From Candidatus Bacteroides intestinavium (GTDB lineage Bacteria > Bacteroidota > Bacteroidia > Bacteroidales > Bacteroidaceae): 64,000 bases of DNA. Both the position numbers and the translations under genes were made by a program. Positions 29,012 to 38,710 of this stretch are shown piece by piece. Positions within the stretch are counted from its first letter, which is position 1. Every line of letters begins with the position of its first letter. The stretch spans positions 1-64,000 of the forward strand of contig DWZE01000042.1 in NCBI GenBank assembly GCA_019118325.1, given 5' to 3'. Under the pieces are notes generated by a model. That model had not been told where the DNA came from. It worked only from the letters and a program-made list of their open reading frames with translations, and searched no databases.

Positions 29012-30289
29012 TTAAGTCGTAGCGATGTAGGTTTCTCCGTCTTGGATCAGGATGATGGGAGCTATGCTGCCAAACAAGGTTTCAAACCTTTCCGGATGTT
29101 CCGTATGGATGGGGATGATACCTTTCCGCGGCTTCACTTGCCAGAAGAGTTTTTCCAGCGTTTGGATGTCGCAATGCCCGCTGGTGTGCATGGATTTGTA
29201 GCCGGGATAGTGTGAAAGCGCCTCCTTCATGTCAGCGTTGAGAGTCGTAGGAGAACTTTCGTCCAAATAACCTTCCCACATGGAGTAATACAAAGTTTGG
29301 TCTTGGTCTCCGTCAAACGTGGAAACAAAATTCCAGAAATGCCGGTTATTCCTGATAGGCATGCAGAAACCTTTGCTTTTCATCAGGTTCAGCAACCTTT
29401 CCGGGAAAAAATAATTGCCGTCTTTGTACCGTTTGGGGACGTAGACCTGTTCCCTGATCTGGTAGAAACTGGTGTAAACGCCATGGTTGGAAGCGACGAT
29501 ATCCATTAATTTCTTTTGATAATTATCGCATACGAAGATACGTCCGGCTTGGTAAGCCGCATGATAGAGCGAGAATATACGGTCAATGTTAGTGCTGGCT
29601 GTCAAGACAAAGTTATATTTGCTTTGGCGGAATTCTTCGATGAACCGACGTTGAAGAGTCTGTTCGCTCTCTATTTCTACCGTGCGGTAGATGTTGGTTC
29701 CTTCAGAAATGATGTAATCTATCTCTTTGGCATATACAGCCATCAGCTTGGGCAAAGCCTTGCTGCGGAAGCCGTGCCCCCGGAAATCACCCGTGTATAG
29801 CAGCCGTGTACCTCCGGCTTCTATGACAAACATGTAAGCATCAAAGGCAGAGTGGTCCACCATCAAGGGGATGATTCGGAAAGGGCCGATTGACATATCC
29901 TTGCCGGGCGTAAAGGTATGTACGTTTTCCATACGTTTCAGGATTCTTTCCATTTTTTCTTTTCCGTCCGGTTGCAAAATGTTGAACAGATAGTTTTTCG
30001 TGCATTTATAGATTTCCAGAGCGGTTTTTCCCATGTAAATCGGGACCTCATGTTGGGCTTCAAGGATTCTCCCGATGTGATCCTCGTGGTAGTGGGTGAT
30101 GAAGAGCGCACTACGGGTCGTATCGCCCTGAGTCAAACCTTCAATCGGTATGGATTCGGTATTGGGGGTGCCGGGCAAGGGTTCTCCCAGGTCGATAAAC
30201 AATCGGTAATCTTCGTGGTTGATTTCAGTGATGCACCCACCAATTTGATGGGTGCCGCGATGGATGGTAATTTTCATACTGTTTTGCAA
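29012..30289 (-). CDS. MBL-fold metallo-hydrolase, RNase J/beta-CASP-like
   Basis: HxHxDH motif ITHYHEDHIGR, LLYTGDFRGHG, IISEGTN, MHTSGHCDIQTLEKL, IIPIHTEHPERF. Confidence 0.85.
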   Translation of the reverse strand: MQNSMKITIHRGTHQIGGCITEINHEDYRLFIDLGEPLPGTPNTESIPIEGLTQGDTTRSALFITHYHEDHIGRILEAQHEVPIYMGKTALEIYKCTKNYLFNILQPDGKEKMERILKRMENVHTFTPGKDMSIGPFRIIPLMVDHSAFDAYMFVIEAGGTRLLYTGDFRGHGFRSKALPKLMAVYAKEIDYIISEGTNIYRTVEIESEQTLQRRFIEEFRQSKYNFVLTASTNIDRIFSLYHAAYQAGRIFVCDNYQKKLMDIVASNHGVYTSFYQIREQVYVPKRYKDGNYFFPERLLNLMKSKGFCMPIRNNRHFWNFVSTFDGDQDQTLYYSMWEGYLDESSPTTLNADMKEALSHYPGYKSMHTSGHCDIQTLEKLFWQVKPRKGIIPIHTEHPERFETLFGSIAPIILIQDGETYIATT

Positions 30290-30310
30290 GGGGGGGGAAA
30301 ATGGGTTATT

Positions 30311-31057
30311 TTATTTAGTTTCATTGATTGCATTTACCGGTTCGATGCTGATGTGTTGCACTTTCTTGCATTTTTCGCTTCGGAGCTTGAGAAAGATTTC
30401 CGCTTTCAGGTCTTCCGCGCTTATTTCCGGTCGATAGTTGATGTCCAGCATGTTGCATAACGCCCGAAAGTTGTTGCAGAACGTGTATTTGTGAAATTCT
30501 CCCCGGTTATCTATCCATTCGATATTGAGGTTCCACAGGCTATTCGTCTGTCGTAATTCTGCGATGTTTCTGAAATTTCTGAGCAACTCGATCTCATTTT
30601 CCAGTTCGGCTATCAGATGGTCTACCTGTATATCCTTTCCATCTCCGATGCCCATTCCCAGGAAGCAATAGATTTGTTTCCGGCTGATGTCGTATGTCTT
30701 TTCCATCTCCGCCAAACCCATGCCCTTGCACGAAGCCTTGCAGATGGCATCTTCCAAGCTGATAGCCAATTCGCTTCTGAGCAGGCTCATGGCACCATCA
30801 TTAGAGGGCCTTTGTCTTTTGTTCTGTTTGGATTTGGCGTAGCTGTTTTGAAATTTGTAAAATTGTTCTTCGGTCAGGTGAAGATATGGCTTCATGTCAT
30901 TCAGGTAGTCCAGATTCAAGATGATTTCTTTATTGGCCAGTTCTTCCAATCCCTCCATGATTTGGTCGTAATTCAAGCCTAATTCCTCGGAGATTTGGTC
31001 CAAGGGACGATAAAGATCTGTCTTGTCCAAAAGTTCTGCTAGGTTTTTTGCGTCCAT
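30311..31057 (-). CDS. Hypothetical protein with two HTH-like segments
   Basis: RPLDQISEELGLNYDQIMEGLEELANKEII and GLAEMEKTYDISRKQIYCFLGMG; 21 bp upstream of the MBL gene. Confidence 0.7.
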   Translation of the reverse strand: MDAKNLAELLDKTDLYRPLDQISEELGLNYDQIMEGLEELANKEIILNLDYLNDMKPYLHLTEEQFYKFQNSYAKSKQNKRQRPSNDGAMSLLRSELAISLEDAICKASCKGMGLAEMEKTYDISRKQIYCFLGMGIGDGKDIQVDHLIAELENEIELLRNFRNIAELRQTNSLWNLNIEWIDNRGEFHKYTFCNNFRALCNMLDINYRPEISAEDLKAEIFLKLRSEKCKKVQHISIEPVNAINETK

Positions 31058-31251
31058 ATCGAATAGCTTTTTATAAGTTTATGTTCCTATATACGAAAAA
31101 CGAATTTTAATAGACGGGTAAATTGTTAAGAAGTATATATGATTAGGATGAGAAATAATCGATAAATTACTGTACGATAAACGATTTTATGATTTTGATA
31201 GTGCTTTATAGAAGATTTTCGTTAACCTTATTTATAGATTTCGTCATTGAT

Positions 31252-31300
31252 AGCTGCATAAAAACTCAGCGCATGTAGCATTCTGAGTTTTTATGTAGCT
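31252..31300. terminator. bidirectional-looking hairpin
   Basis: AGCTGCATAAAAACTCAG / CTGAGTTTTTATGTAGCT, 18-bp stem with one mismatch. Confidence 0.7.
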
Positions 31301-31317
31301 GTTTGGTCCGGTGTGTC

Positions 31318-31956
31318 TCACTTGCTTTCTTCTAGGTGAAGGATTTGGTTAGTTATGTCTCCTTGCTTTAATGAAAAACACCTGAATTCTATGCCTTCTC
31401 CTTTATTATTTATTTTGTCGTGAAGGCTATTGTAAGTACCCTTATTTGCGTTTTTTACTATTTCTATGAAATAGCGTAATGGATTGCCCTCTAATTCTTT
31501 GCTTTGGTTCAGTTTCAATATATCCTTCTGGTGGTCATGTTCATCTGGGTTATTGGCTTTGAATTCAATCAGTGCAATCCTCTGGAGTTTATTGTCGAAA
31601 ATAACCAAGTCGAAGTTTGCAGGATCTCCTTTACCATCTTCGTTATAGGACGGATTTTTATCTTTGAAGCAATACTTATCGCCTTTGGTTGGTGTTTCGA
31701 CAGAATAATACACATCCCAAGCGTTTCCTTCAGCTACAATTTCCTTGTTAAGCTGTTCTACAAAGATGAATCTGAGTTCTTGTTCGCTGATTCTTGTCTC
31801 TCCTTTACAAGAGTTGGGGAAAATAATTCGACTTCGTTTGGAAGATTCATCCAGACTTCCCTCTTTTTCTTTCTGATGATTATATACATCCTGGATGATT
31901 TCGAATGTGTTTTTAATCACATTCTCAATGTGTTTTTGGTGTTCTTGGTTCGTCAT
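31318..31956 (-). CDS. Hypothetical protein with PD-(D/E)XK-like core
   Basis: FDLVIFDNKLQRIALIEFKANN matches a D-(x)n-ExK nuclease core spacing. Confidence 0.7.
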   Translation of the reverse strand: MTNQEHQKHIENVIKNTFEIIQDVYNHQKEKEGSLDESSKRSRIIFPNSCKGETRISEQELRFIFVEQLNKEIVAEGNAWDVYYSVETPTKGDKYCFKDKNPSYNEDGKGDPANFDLVIFDNKLQRIALIEFKANNPDEHDHQKDILKLNQSKELEGNPLRYFIEIVKNANKGTYNSLHDKINNKGEGIEFRCFSLKQGDITNQILHLEESK

Positions 31957-32287
31957 AATTCTTAGCAGAAATAAAGTTAATAATATGATATTTATATTGC
32001 AAATAGGGGTTAGCCCTTATTATGTTACAAAGCTAAGATTTTTTTCTGAATTTTCCACATAAACACTTCACTATTTTTCTATTAGTTTTTTAAAAAGTGG
32101 ATATCTGGTTCTCAAAAGCCACATCCGATAAGTGTCTTGGCCGGATGAAATTCCACCGGATAAGCAGATTGCGAGGATAATGCCTCATGAGGTACATATG
32201 AGCAAGAGGAGGAATATGTCGAAAGTGAAGAACGAAAAGGAATGTTCGCAACTGGCCTAAGCATAGGATGAAAAACAAAGTAAACAA

Positions 32288-32353
32288 ACTTCTACGACCA
32301 TTTCATCTTACTTCTATGACCATTTCACCTTACTTCTATGACGGTTGAAGCAT
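32288..32353 (+). repeat. tandem array, 3 units, 22-bp period (ACTTCTATGACCATTTCACCTT)
   Basis: Units at 32288, 32310, 32332; last unit diverges in its second half. Confidence 0.85.
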
Positions 32354-32448
32354 AGCTACATTTACCAAAACGTCACTTGGTGGAATGCGGGCAATTCATT
32401 TTTTCCTGCATTTATTAGCAGATTCTACCAGAAAGCCCTACATTTGCA

Positions 32449-32456
32449 CACAAAAC
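32449..32456 (+). promoter_or_regulatory. -7 box TACATTTG upstream of the AMP-binding ligase
   Basis: TAnnTTTG match. Confidence 0.5.
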
Positions 32457-32472
32457 CATAAAGTGTGCAATC

Positions 32473-34131
32473 ATGGAGCAAAGTTTTATCGCCTATATCA
32501 AGAACAGCATCCAGCAGAATTGGGACCTGGACGCGCTGACCGACTATAAAGGAACCACCCTGCAATACAAGGACGTGGCCCGCAAAATAGAAAAGCTGCA
32601 CATTCTTTTCGAGGAAAGCGGCATCCGGAAGGGAGACAAAATCGCCCTGTGCGGACGGAACAGTTCGCACTGGGGCGTTGCCTTCCTCGCCACGCTGACC
32701 TACGGAGCAGTGGCCGTGCCCATTCTGCATGAGTTCAAGGCAGACAATGTACACAACATCGTCAACCACTCCGAAGCCCGCCTGCTCTTCGTGGGCGACC
32801 AGGTGTGGGAGAACCTGAACGAACACGCCATGCCCCGGCTGGAAGGCATCATCCTGCTGCCCGACTTCTCCCTGCCTGTCTCCCGCAGCGAAAAACTGAC
32901 CTACGCCCGTGAACACCTCAACGCGATGTTCGGGCAGAAATATCCCAAGAACTTCCGCAAGGAACACATCTCCTACCACGAGGACCAACCCGAGGAACTG
33001 GCTGTCATCAACTATACCTCCGGGACCACCAGCTATTCCAAAGGCGTGATGCTGCCCTACCGGAGCCTGTGGAGCAACACGGCCTTTGCCTTCGAAGTAT
33101 TGCCCCTGAAGCGGGGAGACAGCGTAGTGTGTATGCTGCCCATGGCCCACATGTACGGATTGGCCTTCGAATTCCTTTATGAATTTGCCGTGGGATGCCA
33201 CATCTACTACCTGACCCGCATGCCCAGTCCGAAAATCATCTTCCAGGCCTTCGCCGAAATCAAGCCGAGCATCATCATCGCCGTGCCCCTCATCATCGAG
33301 AAGATAATCAAAAAGAACGTCCTGCCCAAACTGGAGACGCCCACAATGAAACTTCTCCTGAAGGTGCCGTTCGTCAACGACAAAATCAAAGCGACGGTGA
33401 AGGAACAGGTGACACAGGCTTTCGGCGGACGCTTCTCCGAGGTCATCATCGGCGGCGCGGCCTTCAACCAAGAAGTAGAACAGCTGCTCCGGATGATAGA
33501 TTTCCCCTACACCGTAGGCTACGGCATGACGGAATGCGGCCCCATCATCTGCTATGAAGACTGGAAACGCTTCAAGCCGGGTTCGTGCGGCAAGGCTGCC
33601 CCACGCATGGAGGTCCGCATCCTCTCGCCCGACCCGGCGAACGTGCCTGGGGAAATCATCTGCAGAGGAGCCAACGTCATGCTGGGCTATTACAAAAATC
33701 CGGAAGCCACGGCCGAAACGATTGACCAGGAAGGCTGGCTGCATACGGGCGACCTGGGCACGATGGATGCCCTGGGCAACGTCACCATCAAGGGACGCAG
33801 CAAGAATATGCTCCTTGGTCCCAGCGGACAGAATATTTACCCCGAAGAGATAGAAGACAAACTGAACAACCTGCCCTACGTGGCCGAATGCCTGGTGGTA
33901 CAGCAGAACGAACGTCTCGTGGGCCTGGTCTATCCCGACTTTGACGATGCCTACGCGCATGGCCTGACCCCGCAGGACATCGAACGGGTGATGGAGGAGA
34001 ACCGCGTGACGCTCAATCAGGAACTGCCGGCCTACAGCCAGCTGTCCAAGATGAAGATTTATCCGGAAGCGTTCGAAAAAACGCCGAAAAAGAGCATCAA
34101 ACGATTCCTGTATCAGGAGGCAAAAGGATAA
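32473..34131 (+). CDS. AMP-dependent synthetase / long-chain fatty-acid--CoA ligase
   Basis: INYTSGTTSYSKGVMLPYRSL, GYGMTECGPIICYEDW, GWLHTGDLGTMDALGNVTIKGRSKNMLLGPSGQNIYPEEIE. Confidence 0.95.
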   Translation: MEQSFIAYIKNSIQQNWDLDALTDYKGTTLQYKDVARKIEKLHILFEESGIRKGDKIALCGRNSSHWGVAFLATLTYGAVAVPILHEFKADNVHNIVNHSEARLLFVGDQVWENLNEHAMPRLEGIILLPDFSLPVSRSEKLTYAREHLNAMFGQKYPKNFRKEHISYHEDQPEELAVINYTSGTTSYSKGVMLPYRSLWSNTAFAFEVLPLKRGDSVVCMLPMAHMYGLAFEFLYEFAVGCHIYYLTRMPSPKIIFQAFAEIKPSIIIAVPLIIEKIIKKNVLPKLETPTMKLLLKVPFVNDKIKATVKEQVTQAFGGRFSEVIIGGAAFNQEVEQLLRMIDFPYTVGYGMTECGPIICYEDWKRFKPGSCGKAAPRMEVRILSPDPANVPGEIICRGANVMLGYYKNPEATAETIDQEGWLHTGDLGTMDALGNVTIKGRSKNMLLGPSGQNIYPEEIEDKLNNLPYVAECLVVQQNERLVGLVYPDFDDAYAHGLTPQDIERVMEENRVTLNQELPAYSQLSKMKIYPEAFEKTPKKSIKRFLYQEAKG

Positions 34132-34145
34132 ATGAGAACAAACAG

Positions 34146-34886
34146 ATGAAACAGCGATTTTATAAGACCGAGTGGTGGAAGAATACCATGACTTCCCTCG
34201 TCGGAACAGTAGTGGGTATCGTGTTGACATTCGGCACCACCTTTTATGTGGAGAAGAAAAACAAGGCAGAGATGGCCCATCAAACCGTGGTCATCACCTT
34301 GCATAACCTGGATGCCAGAATTGACAACCTAAAAGAAAGCACAGCCAAGATGAGCCATATAGATACCCTCTTCCAGGCTGTCCTCAAACATACCCCTACG
34401 GATTTGGATAAAATGAATCCGGATACACTATTGGCTGCCTACGATGCTTTTACCTACCTGGATATCCGCTTAAGCGAGAATGTTGCCGAATCCATCTTCT
34501 CCAACAGCATTGAGGTGTGGGAATACATGGACGACGAACGCATCATCGGGCGCATCAGCAACTGCTATATGGTCAGCAACTATTGCACAGAGACTCAAAA
34601 GGAACTACAGGCAGAACGGTTAGCGCTCTTCCAGGAGTTTCTAAAAACGCAGAAGTCCATGAAACGCACGCCCGAAACCGCCCGCACATTCTTCCAACGT
34701 CCAGAGGTGCAATTTTATCTTTCCAAACATGCTGCGCTCACTGAGTTCATAAGTAGCTATTCGATGAGAATTCTCACCCTGATGCACAACCGAAACAAGA
34801 AAGAGCTGGGCATCCAACAGGAAGAATTAGACGCCGCAGGCAACTTACTGAACGAAGAGGATTACAAAGAACTGGACGAATTATAG
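34146..34886 (+). CDS. Hypothetical membrane-anchored protein
   Basis: N-terminal TM SLVGTVVGIVLTFGTTFYV; 14 bp after the ligase stop. Confidence 0.8.
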   Translation: MKQRFYKTEWWKNTMTSLVGTVVGIVLTFGTTFYVEKKNKAEMAHQTVVITLHNLDARIDNLKESTAKMSHIDTLFQAVLKHTPTDLDKMNPDTLLAAYDAFTYLDIRLSENVAESIFSNSIEVWEYMDDERIIGRISNCYMVSNYCTETQKELQAERLALFQEFLKTQKSMKRTPETARTFFQRPEVQFYLSKHAALTEFISSYSMRILTLMHNRNKKELGIQQEELDAAGNLLNEEDYKELDEL

Positions 34887-34914
34887 ATATGACAAGAGAA
34901 AAAGGCGGGAAAAC

Positions 34915-36903
34915 TTACACCTTTTCCTTAATCAGTCCCATCCGATACGCCACCAACAGTTTCTCCAGATCCGCTATCTGCGTAGTCAGTTCAGCCCCCT
35001 TGTCCGTATCCTTCACCATCATGCGCTGAGAGTTGAACTCTACCAGGAACGTCGTGGACTTGATGTCCAGCCCCTCCTCGATGGCTTTCTGACGGCTTTG
35101 GAAAGGCTCGTGCTGCACCAACTGCAGACCATGGGAATGATAGACAAGGGTATAGCCTGCGATGCCCGTCTCCGGCTGGTAGGCCTTGGAGAAGCCGCCG
35201 TCTATCACCAGCAACTTGCCATTGGCCTTGACGGGCTTTTCACCTTTCAGGGTCTTGACAGGGACGTGGCCGTTGATGATATGAGAATGCGGACCGGGCT
35301 GCACACCAAACTCCAGCAGGATGCGGTCGCAAGTCTCGGCCTCGTTGCGCAGGGTATAATACCAACCTTTCGTCTCCTTGCACAGGTCCTTGTCGCCCAC
35401 GAAATAACGCTCAAACGTTGCCATCTTGTCCTTATCGAACGAAGGAGCGTCCGGACCACACCACATGTACCACATATAGTCCACGGCAAAGGCCTTGGAC
35501 TCGGTACCTTCTTCGCCAAAGTAGGCACGGCGCACCAGCTGGTCGGTCTTCCGCAAGAGTTTGTGACCCCAGTATTCCTTCTCGCCGATGCGGACATGCT
35601 TGAAGCTGCCGTCCGCATTGAGAGGCACGGAGGCGTGGTAGAGCAGGTTACTGTTGCACACCAGGTACATACCGCCGTAGGTGTAGAGGCAGCGCATGTG
35701 CTTCTTCAGTTTCTCGCTGTTCATGAAGGAGGCGTGGATTTTATCTACGATGTCCTGCTCCTCGTCGCTCAGGCGGTAGGGGTTGGCCGGGTCGATGGTG
35801 GGGAAATACGTGTCGCGCAGGGGATATTCCTTACCCTCATAGACCAAAACGCCGCGTGCATAGTCAATTTTGTCCAACAGCTTGCGTCCCTCCATACCGA
35901 ACTCCGGCCGGCGGTTGATGATGGCAGCCTCCAGCTTGAACTGAATGACAGTGATGGCCTTGTGCATCTGGGCAATAAGCCGCAGGGTCTTCTCGTTGTG
36001 CTGTCCGTCGGCAAAGGTCATCTTGGGGGCGAAGATGGTGCAGGGGTCGTCGGCGTAGGCATCCATGGCGAAAGTGGCCAGGGGCAGGAGGTTGATGCCA
36101 TAACCGTCTTCCAGCGTGCCCAGATTGCCATAGCGCATGGACAGACGGATGACATTGGCTATGCAGGCGTCATTGCCCGAAGCGGCGCCCATCCAAAGGA
36201 GGTCGTGGTTGCCCCATTGGATGTCGAAGTTATGATAGTCGCAAAGGGTATCCATGATGATATGCGCACCGGGGCCACGGTCGTAAATGTCACCCACGAT
36301 GTGCAGCGAGTCGATGGTAAGCCGTTGGATCAGATTACACATCGCCACGATGAAATCGTCCGCCCGCTTGGTGGAGATGATGGTGGAGATGATGACATTG
36401 ATGTAGGCCTGCTTGTTGGGGTCGATGCTGGACTCATGCAGCAATTCCTGGATGATGTAGGAAAATTCCTGCGGCAGAGACTTGCGCACCTTGGAACGGG
36501 TGTATTTGGAGGATACGTTCTGGCAGACCTTCACCAATTGGTTCAGGGTAATCTGGTACCAGTCATCCAGGTCCTTCTCCTTGGCCTTGACCAACTGGAG
36601 TTTTTCTTCGGGATAATAGATGAGTGTACAGAGTTCTTTCTTCTCAATCTCGCGCAGGGTATGGCCGAAGATTTCGTTCACTTTGCGCTTCACGGCACCC
36701 GAGCCGTTCTTCAGCACATGCTGGAAGGCTTCGTACTCGCCGTGTATGTCTGTCAGGAAGTGTTCCGTGCCTTTGGGCAGGTTCAGGATAGCTTCCAGAT
36801 TGATGATTTCCGTACTGGCGTCGGCAATGGTCGGAAAACTGCGCGACAAGAGTTGCAGGTAGCGCAGGTCGTTGACAATGGATTCTGGACTGATATTTCC
36901 CAT
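34915..36903 (-). CDS. fbp: Fructose-1,6-bisphosphatase class III
   Basis: TDIHGEYEAFQHVLKNGSG, VGDIYDRGPGAHIIMDTL, WGNHDLLWMGAASG, NGHVPVK. Confidence 0.96.
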   Translation of the reverse strand: MGNISPESIVNDLRYLQLLSRSFPTIADASTEIINLEAILNLPKGTEHFLTDIHGEYEAFQHVLKNGSGAVKRKVNEIFGHTLREIEKKELCTLIYYPEEKLQLVKAKEKDLDDWYQITLNQLVKVCQNVSSKYTRSKVRKSLPQEFSYIIQELLHESSIDPNKQAYINVIISTIISTKRADDFIVAMCNLIQRLTIDSLHIVGDIYDRGPGAHIIMDTLCDYHNFDIQWGNHDLLWMGAASGNDACIANVIRLSMRYGNLGTLEDGYGINLLPLATFAMDAYADDPCTIFAPKMTFADGQHNEKTLRLIAQMHKAITVIQFKLEAAIINRRPEFGMEGRKLLDKIDYARGVLVYEGKEYPLRDTYFPTIDPANPYRLSDEEQDIVDKIHASFMNSEKLKKHMRCLYTYGGMYLVCNSNLLYHASVPLNADGSFKHVRIGEKEYWGHKLLRKTDQLVRRAYFGEEGTESKAFAVDYMWYMWCGPDAPSFDKDKMATFERYFVGDKDLCKETKGWYYTLRNEAETCDRILLEFGVQPGPHSHIINGHVPVKTLKGEKPVKANGKLLVIDGGFSKAYQPETGIAGYTLVYHSHGLQLVQHEPFQSRQKAIEEGLDIKSTTFLVEFNSQRMMVKDTDKGAELTTQIADLEKLLVAYRMGLIKEKV

Positions 36904-37034
36904 GTATAGATAGTTTTCTGATTGCTTGCAAAGTTAGTCATTCGTCCCTTTCTCGCCAAACATTCCTCCGGAGAAATGCCGTACATGCACACTATTTTCA
37001 ACGAAACGGCGGTCAACCCCGCAACAAGAGAAAC

Positions 37035-38696
37035 TCACAACAGGAACATCAGCAGCACCTGCGCAATGACCACCCGCAGGAACATGCTCAGCGGATAAAC
37101 CGTCGCATAGGCCACCGAAGCGTTGTTGCCCGGCAGGATATCATTAGCATAGGTCAACGCCATAGGGTTGGCCATGCTGCCGCAGAGCATCCCCACCGTG
37201 GAACCAAAGTCTGTTTTCATGGCCTTGAAAGCCACCACACCCACGATGAGCACCGGTACCAATGTCAGCGCGAAGCCCGTACCTATCCACAACAATCCCT
37301 CGGGACGGAACACGGTCTCGAAGAAATGCGCGCCGGCGTCCAGCCCCAGACAGGCCAGATAGAGTGACAACCCCAGGGAACGCAGCATCAGATTGGCACT
37401 GCGCGTGGTATAAGTAATCATGTGCAGCCGCGGACCGAATGTACCAATCAGAATGCCCACAATGATGGGACCGCCAGCCAGCCCCAGCTTGATGGGCGCA
37501 CTGATGCCCGGCAGAGAAATGGGAATGGCTCCCACCATCAAGCCCAGGACGATGCCGATGAAGACCGCCACCAGATTGGGCTCCTTCAGACTCTTGACAG
37601 CATTGCCCAAGACGTGCTCCACGTTGTGCAAGGCAGCAGCCTCGCCCACCACCGTCAGACGGTCGCCCATCTGAAGGCGCAGGTCGGCCGTGGCCAGCAG
37701 TTGCACGCCGCTGCGGTAGATGCGGGTGATATTGACGCCATACGTGTTGCGCAAGTGCAGCGAACCCAGCTTGCGGCCGTTCAGCTCGGGACGGGTGACG
37801 ACAATGCGCTGCGAGATAAGTTGGCTGTCAATGGCATTCCAGTCAATACCTTCCTTATTCCAGTCCGTGTGTTCCTGCTCGCCGAAGAGGACCGTCAGTG
37901 CCGGGGCATCTTTCTCGGGGCTGAGCACCAGAAGACGGTCCCCCTCGCGGATGATGGTGTCCGACGTGGGAATAGTCACCTTGCCATTCCGCCACAGGCG
38001 CGAAATGACGAACTTGGCGTAATGCAAGCTGCCTATCTCCTTGATGCTCTTGTCGAAGATGGCCGGATTGTGCACCTGGAATGCGGCAATATAAGGTTTG
38101 TTCACATTCTCCGTTTCTTTCTCCGTCAGGTCCTCTTTACGGGCCAGGAACTTACGCATCAGCAGGATGGCCAAGATGACGCCCACCACGCCCAACGGAT
38201 AAGTCACTGCACACCCCAAGGCCGGCGGTGCGGCGTCCATGCCCAGTTGCTTCAATGTCTGCTGGGCAGCACCCAGGGCGGGTGTATTGGTCGTGGCACC
38301 ACACAGGACACCCACCATGTCCGGCAAGGAAATGTTCAACCCCCAACTGCCCAACAAAGCCATCAGTGTGCCTGTCAGCACCACGGCAATGGCCAGGATG
38401 TTCAGCCGCATGCCTCCGCTACGGAATGAACTGAAGAATCCGGGTCCCACCTGTAGCCCCAAGGCATAGACAAACACCACCAGGCCGAAACTCTCCGCAT
38501 AGGTCAGCATCTGCGGGTCAATCTCCAACCCCAGATGTCCGGCCAGAATGCCGGCGAAAAAGACGAACGTCACACCCAACGACACGCCCAGAATGCGCAC
38601 CTTACCCAGCCCCAACCCGATGGCGGAAATGAGCGAAAGCACCGCCAGGGCCTGTAAGGCCGTGTGCTCCACAAACAGACTATATAGCCAATGCAT
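37035..38696 (-). CDS. AspT/YidE-type putative transporter with TrkA-C domains
   Basis: Duplicated permease halves (GVLCGATTNTPALGAAQ, GMLCGSMANPMALTYAND) flanking two RCK-C-like domains. Confidence 0.93.
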   Translation of the reverse strand: MHWLYSLFVEHTALQALAVLSLISAIGLGLGKVRILGVSLGVTFVFFAGILAGHLGLEIDPQMLTYAESFGLVVFVYALGLQVGPGFFSSFRSGGMRLNILAIAVVLTGTLMALLGSWGLNISLPDMVGVLCGATTNTPALGAAQQTLKQLGMDAAPPALGCAVTYPLGVVGVILAILLMRKFLARKEDLTEKETENVNKPYIAAFQVHNPAIFDKSIKEIGSLHYAKFVISRLWRNGKVTIPTSDTIIREGDRLLVLSPEKDAPALTVLFGEQEHTDWNKEGIDWNAIDSQLISQRIVVTRPELNGRKLGSLHLRNTYGVNITRIYRSGVQLLATADLRLQMGDRLTVVGEAAALHNVEHVLGNAVKSLKEPNLVAVFIGIVLGLMVGAIPISLPGISAPIKLGLAGGPIIVGILIGTFGPRLHMITYTTRSANLMLRSLGLSLYLACLGLDAGAHFFETVFRPEGLLWIGTGFALTLVPVLIVGVVAFKAMKTDFGSTVGMLCGSMANPMALTYANDILPGNNASVAYATVYPLSMFLRVVIAQVLLMFLL

Positions 38697-38710
38697 GATT
38701 CTCCAGCGAG

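Noticed and set aside
32425-34230. 601-aa minus ORF opposite the AMP-ligase; likewise 35098..36909, 61326..62930, 48842..50359, 52830..54146
   Set aside because: Shadow frames of confidently assigned genes; translations lack domain motifs
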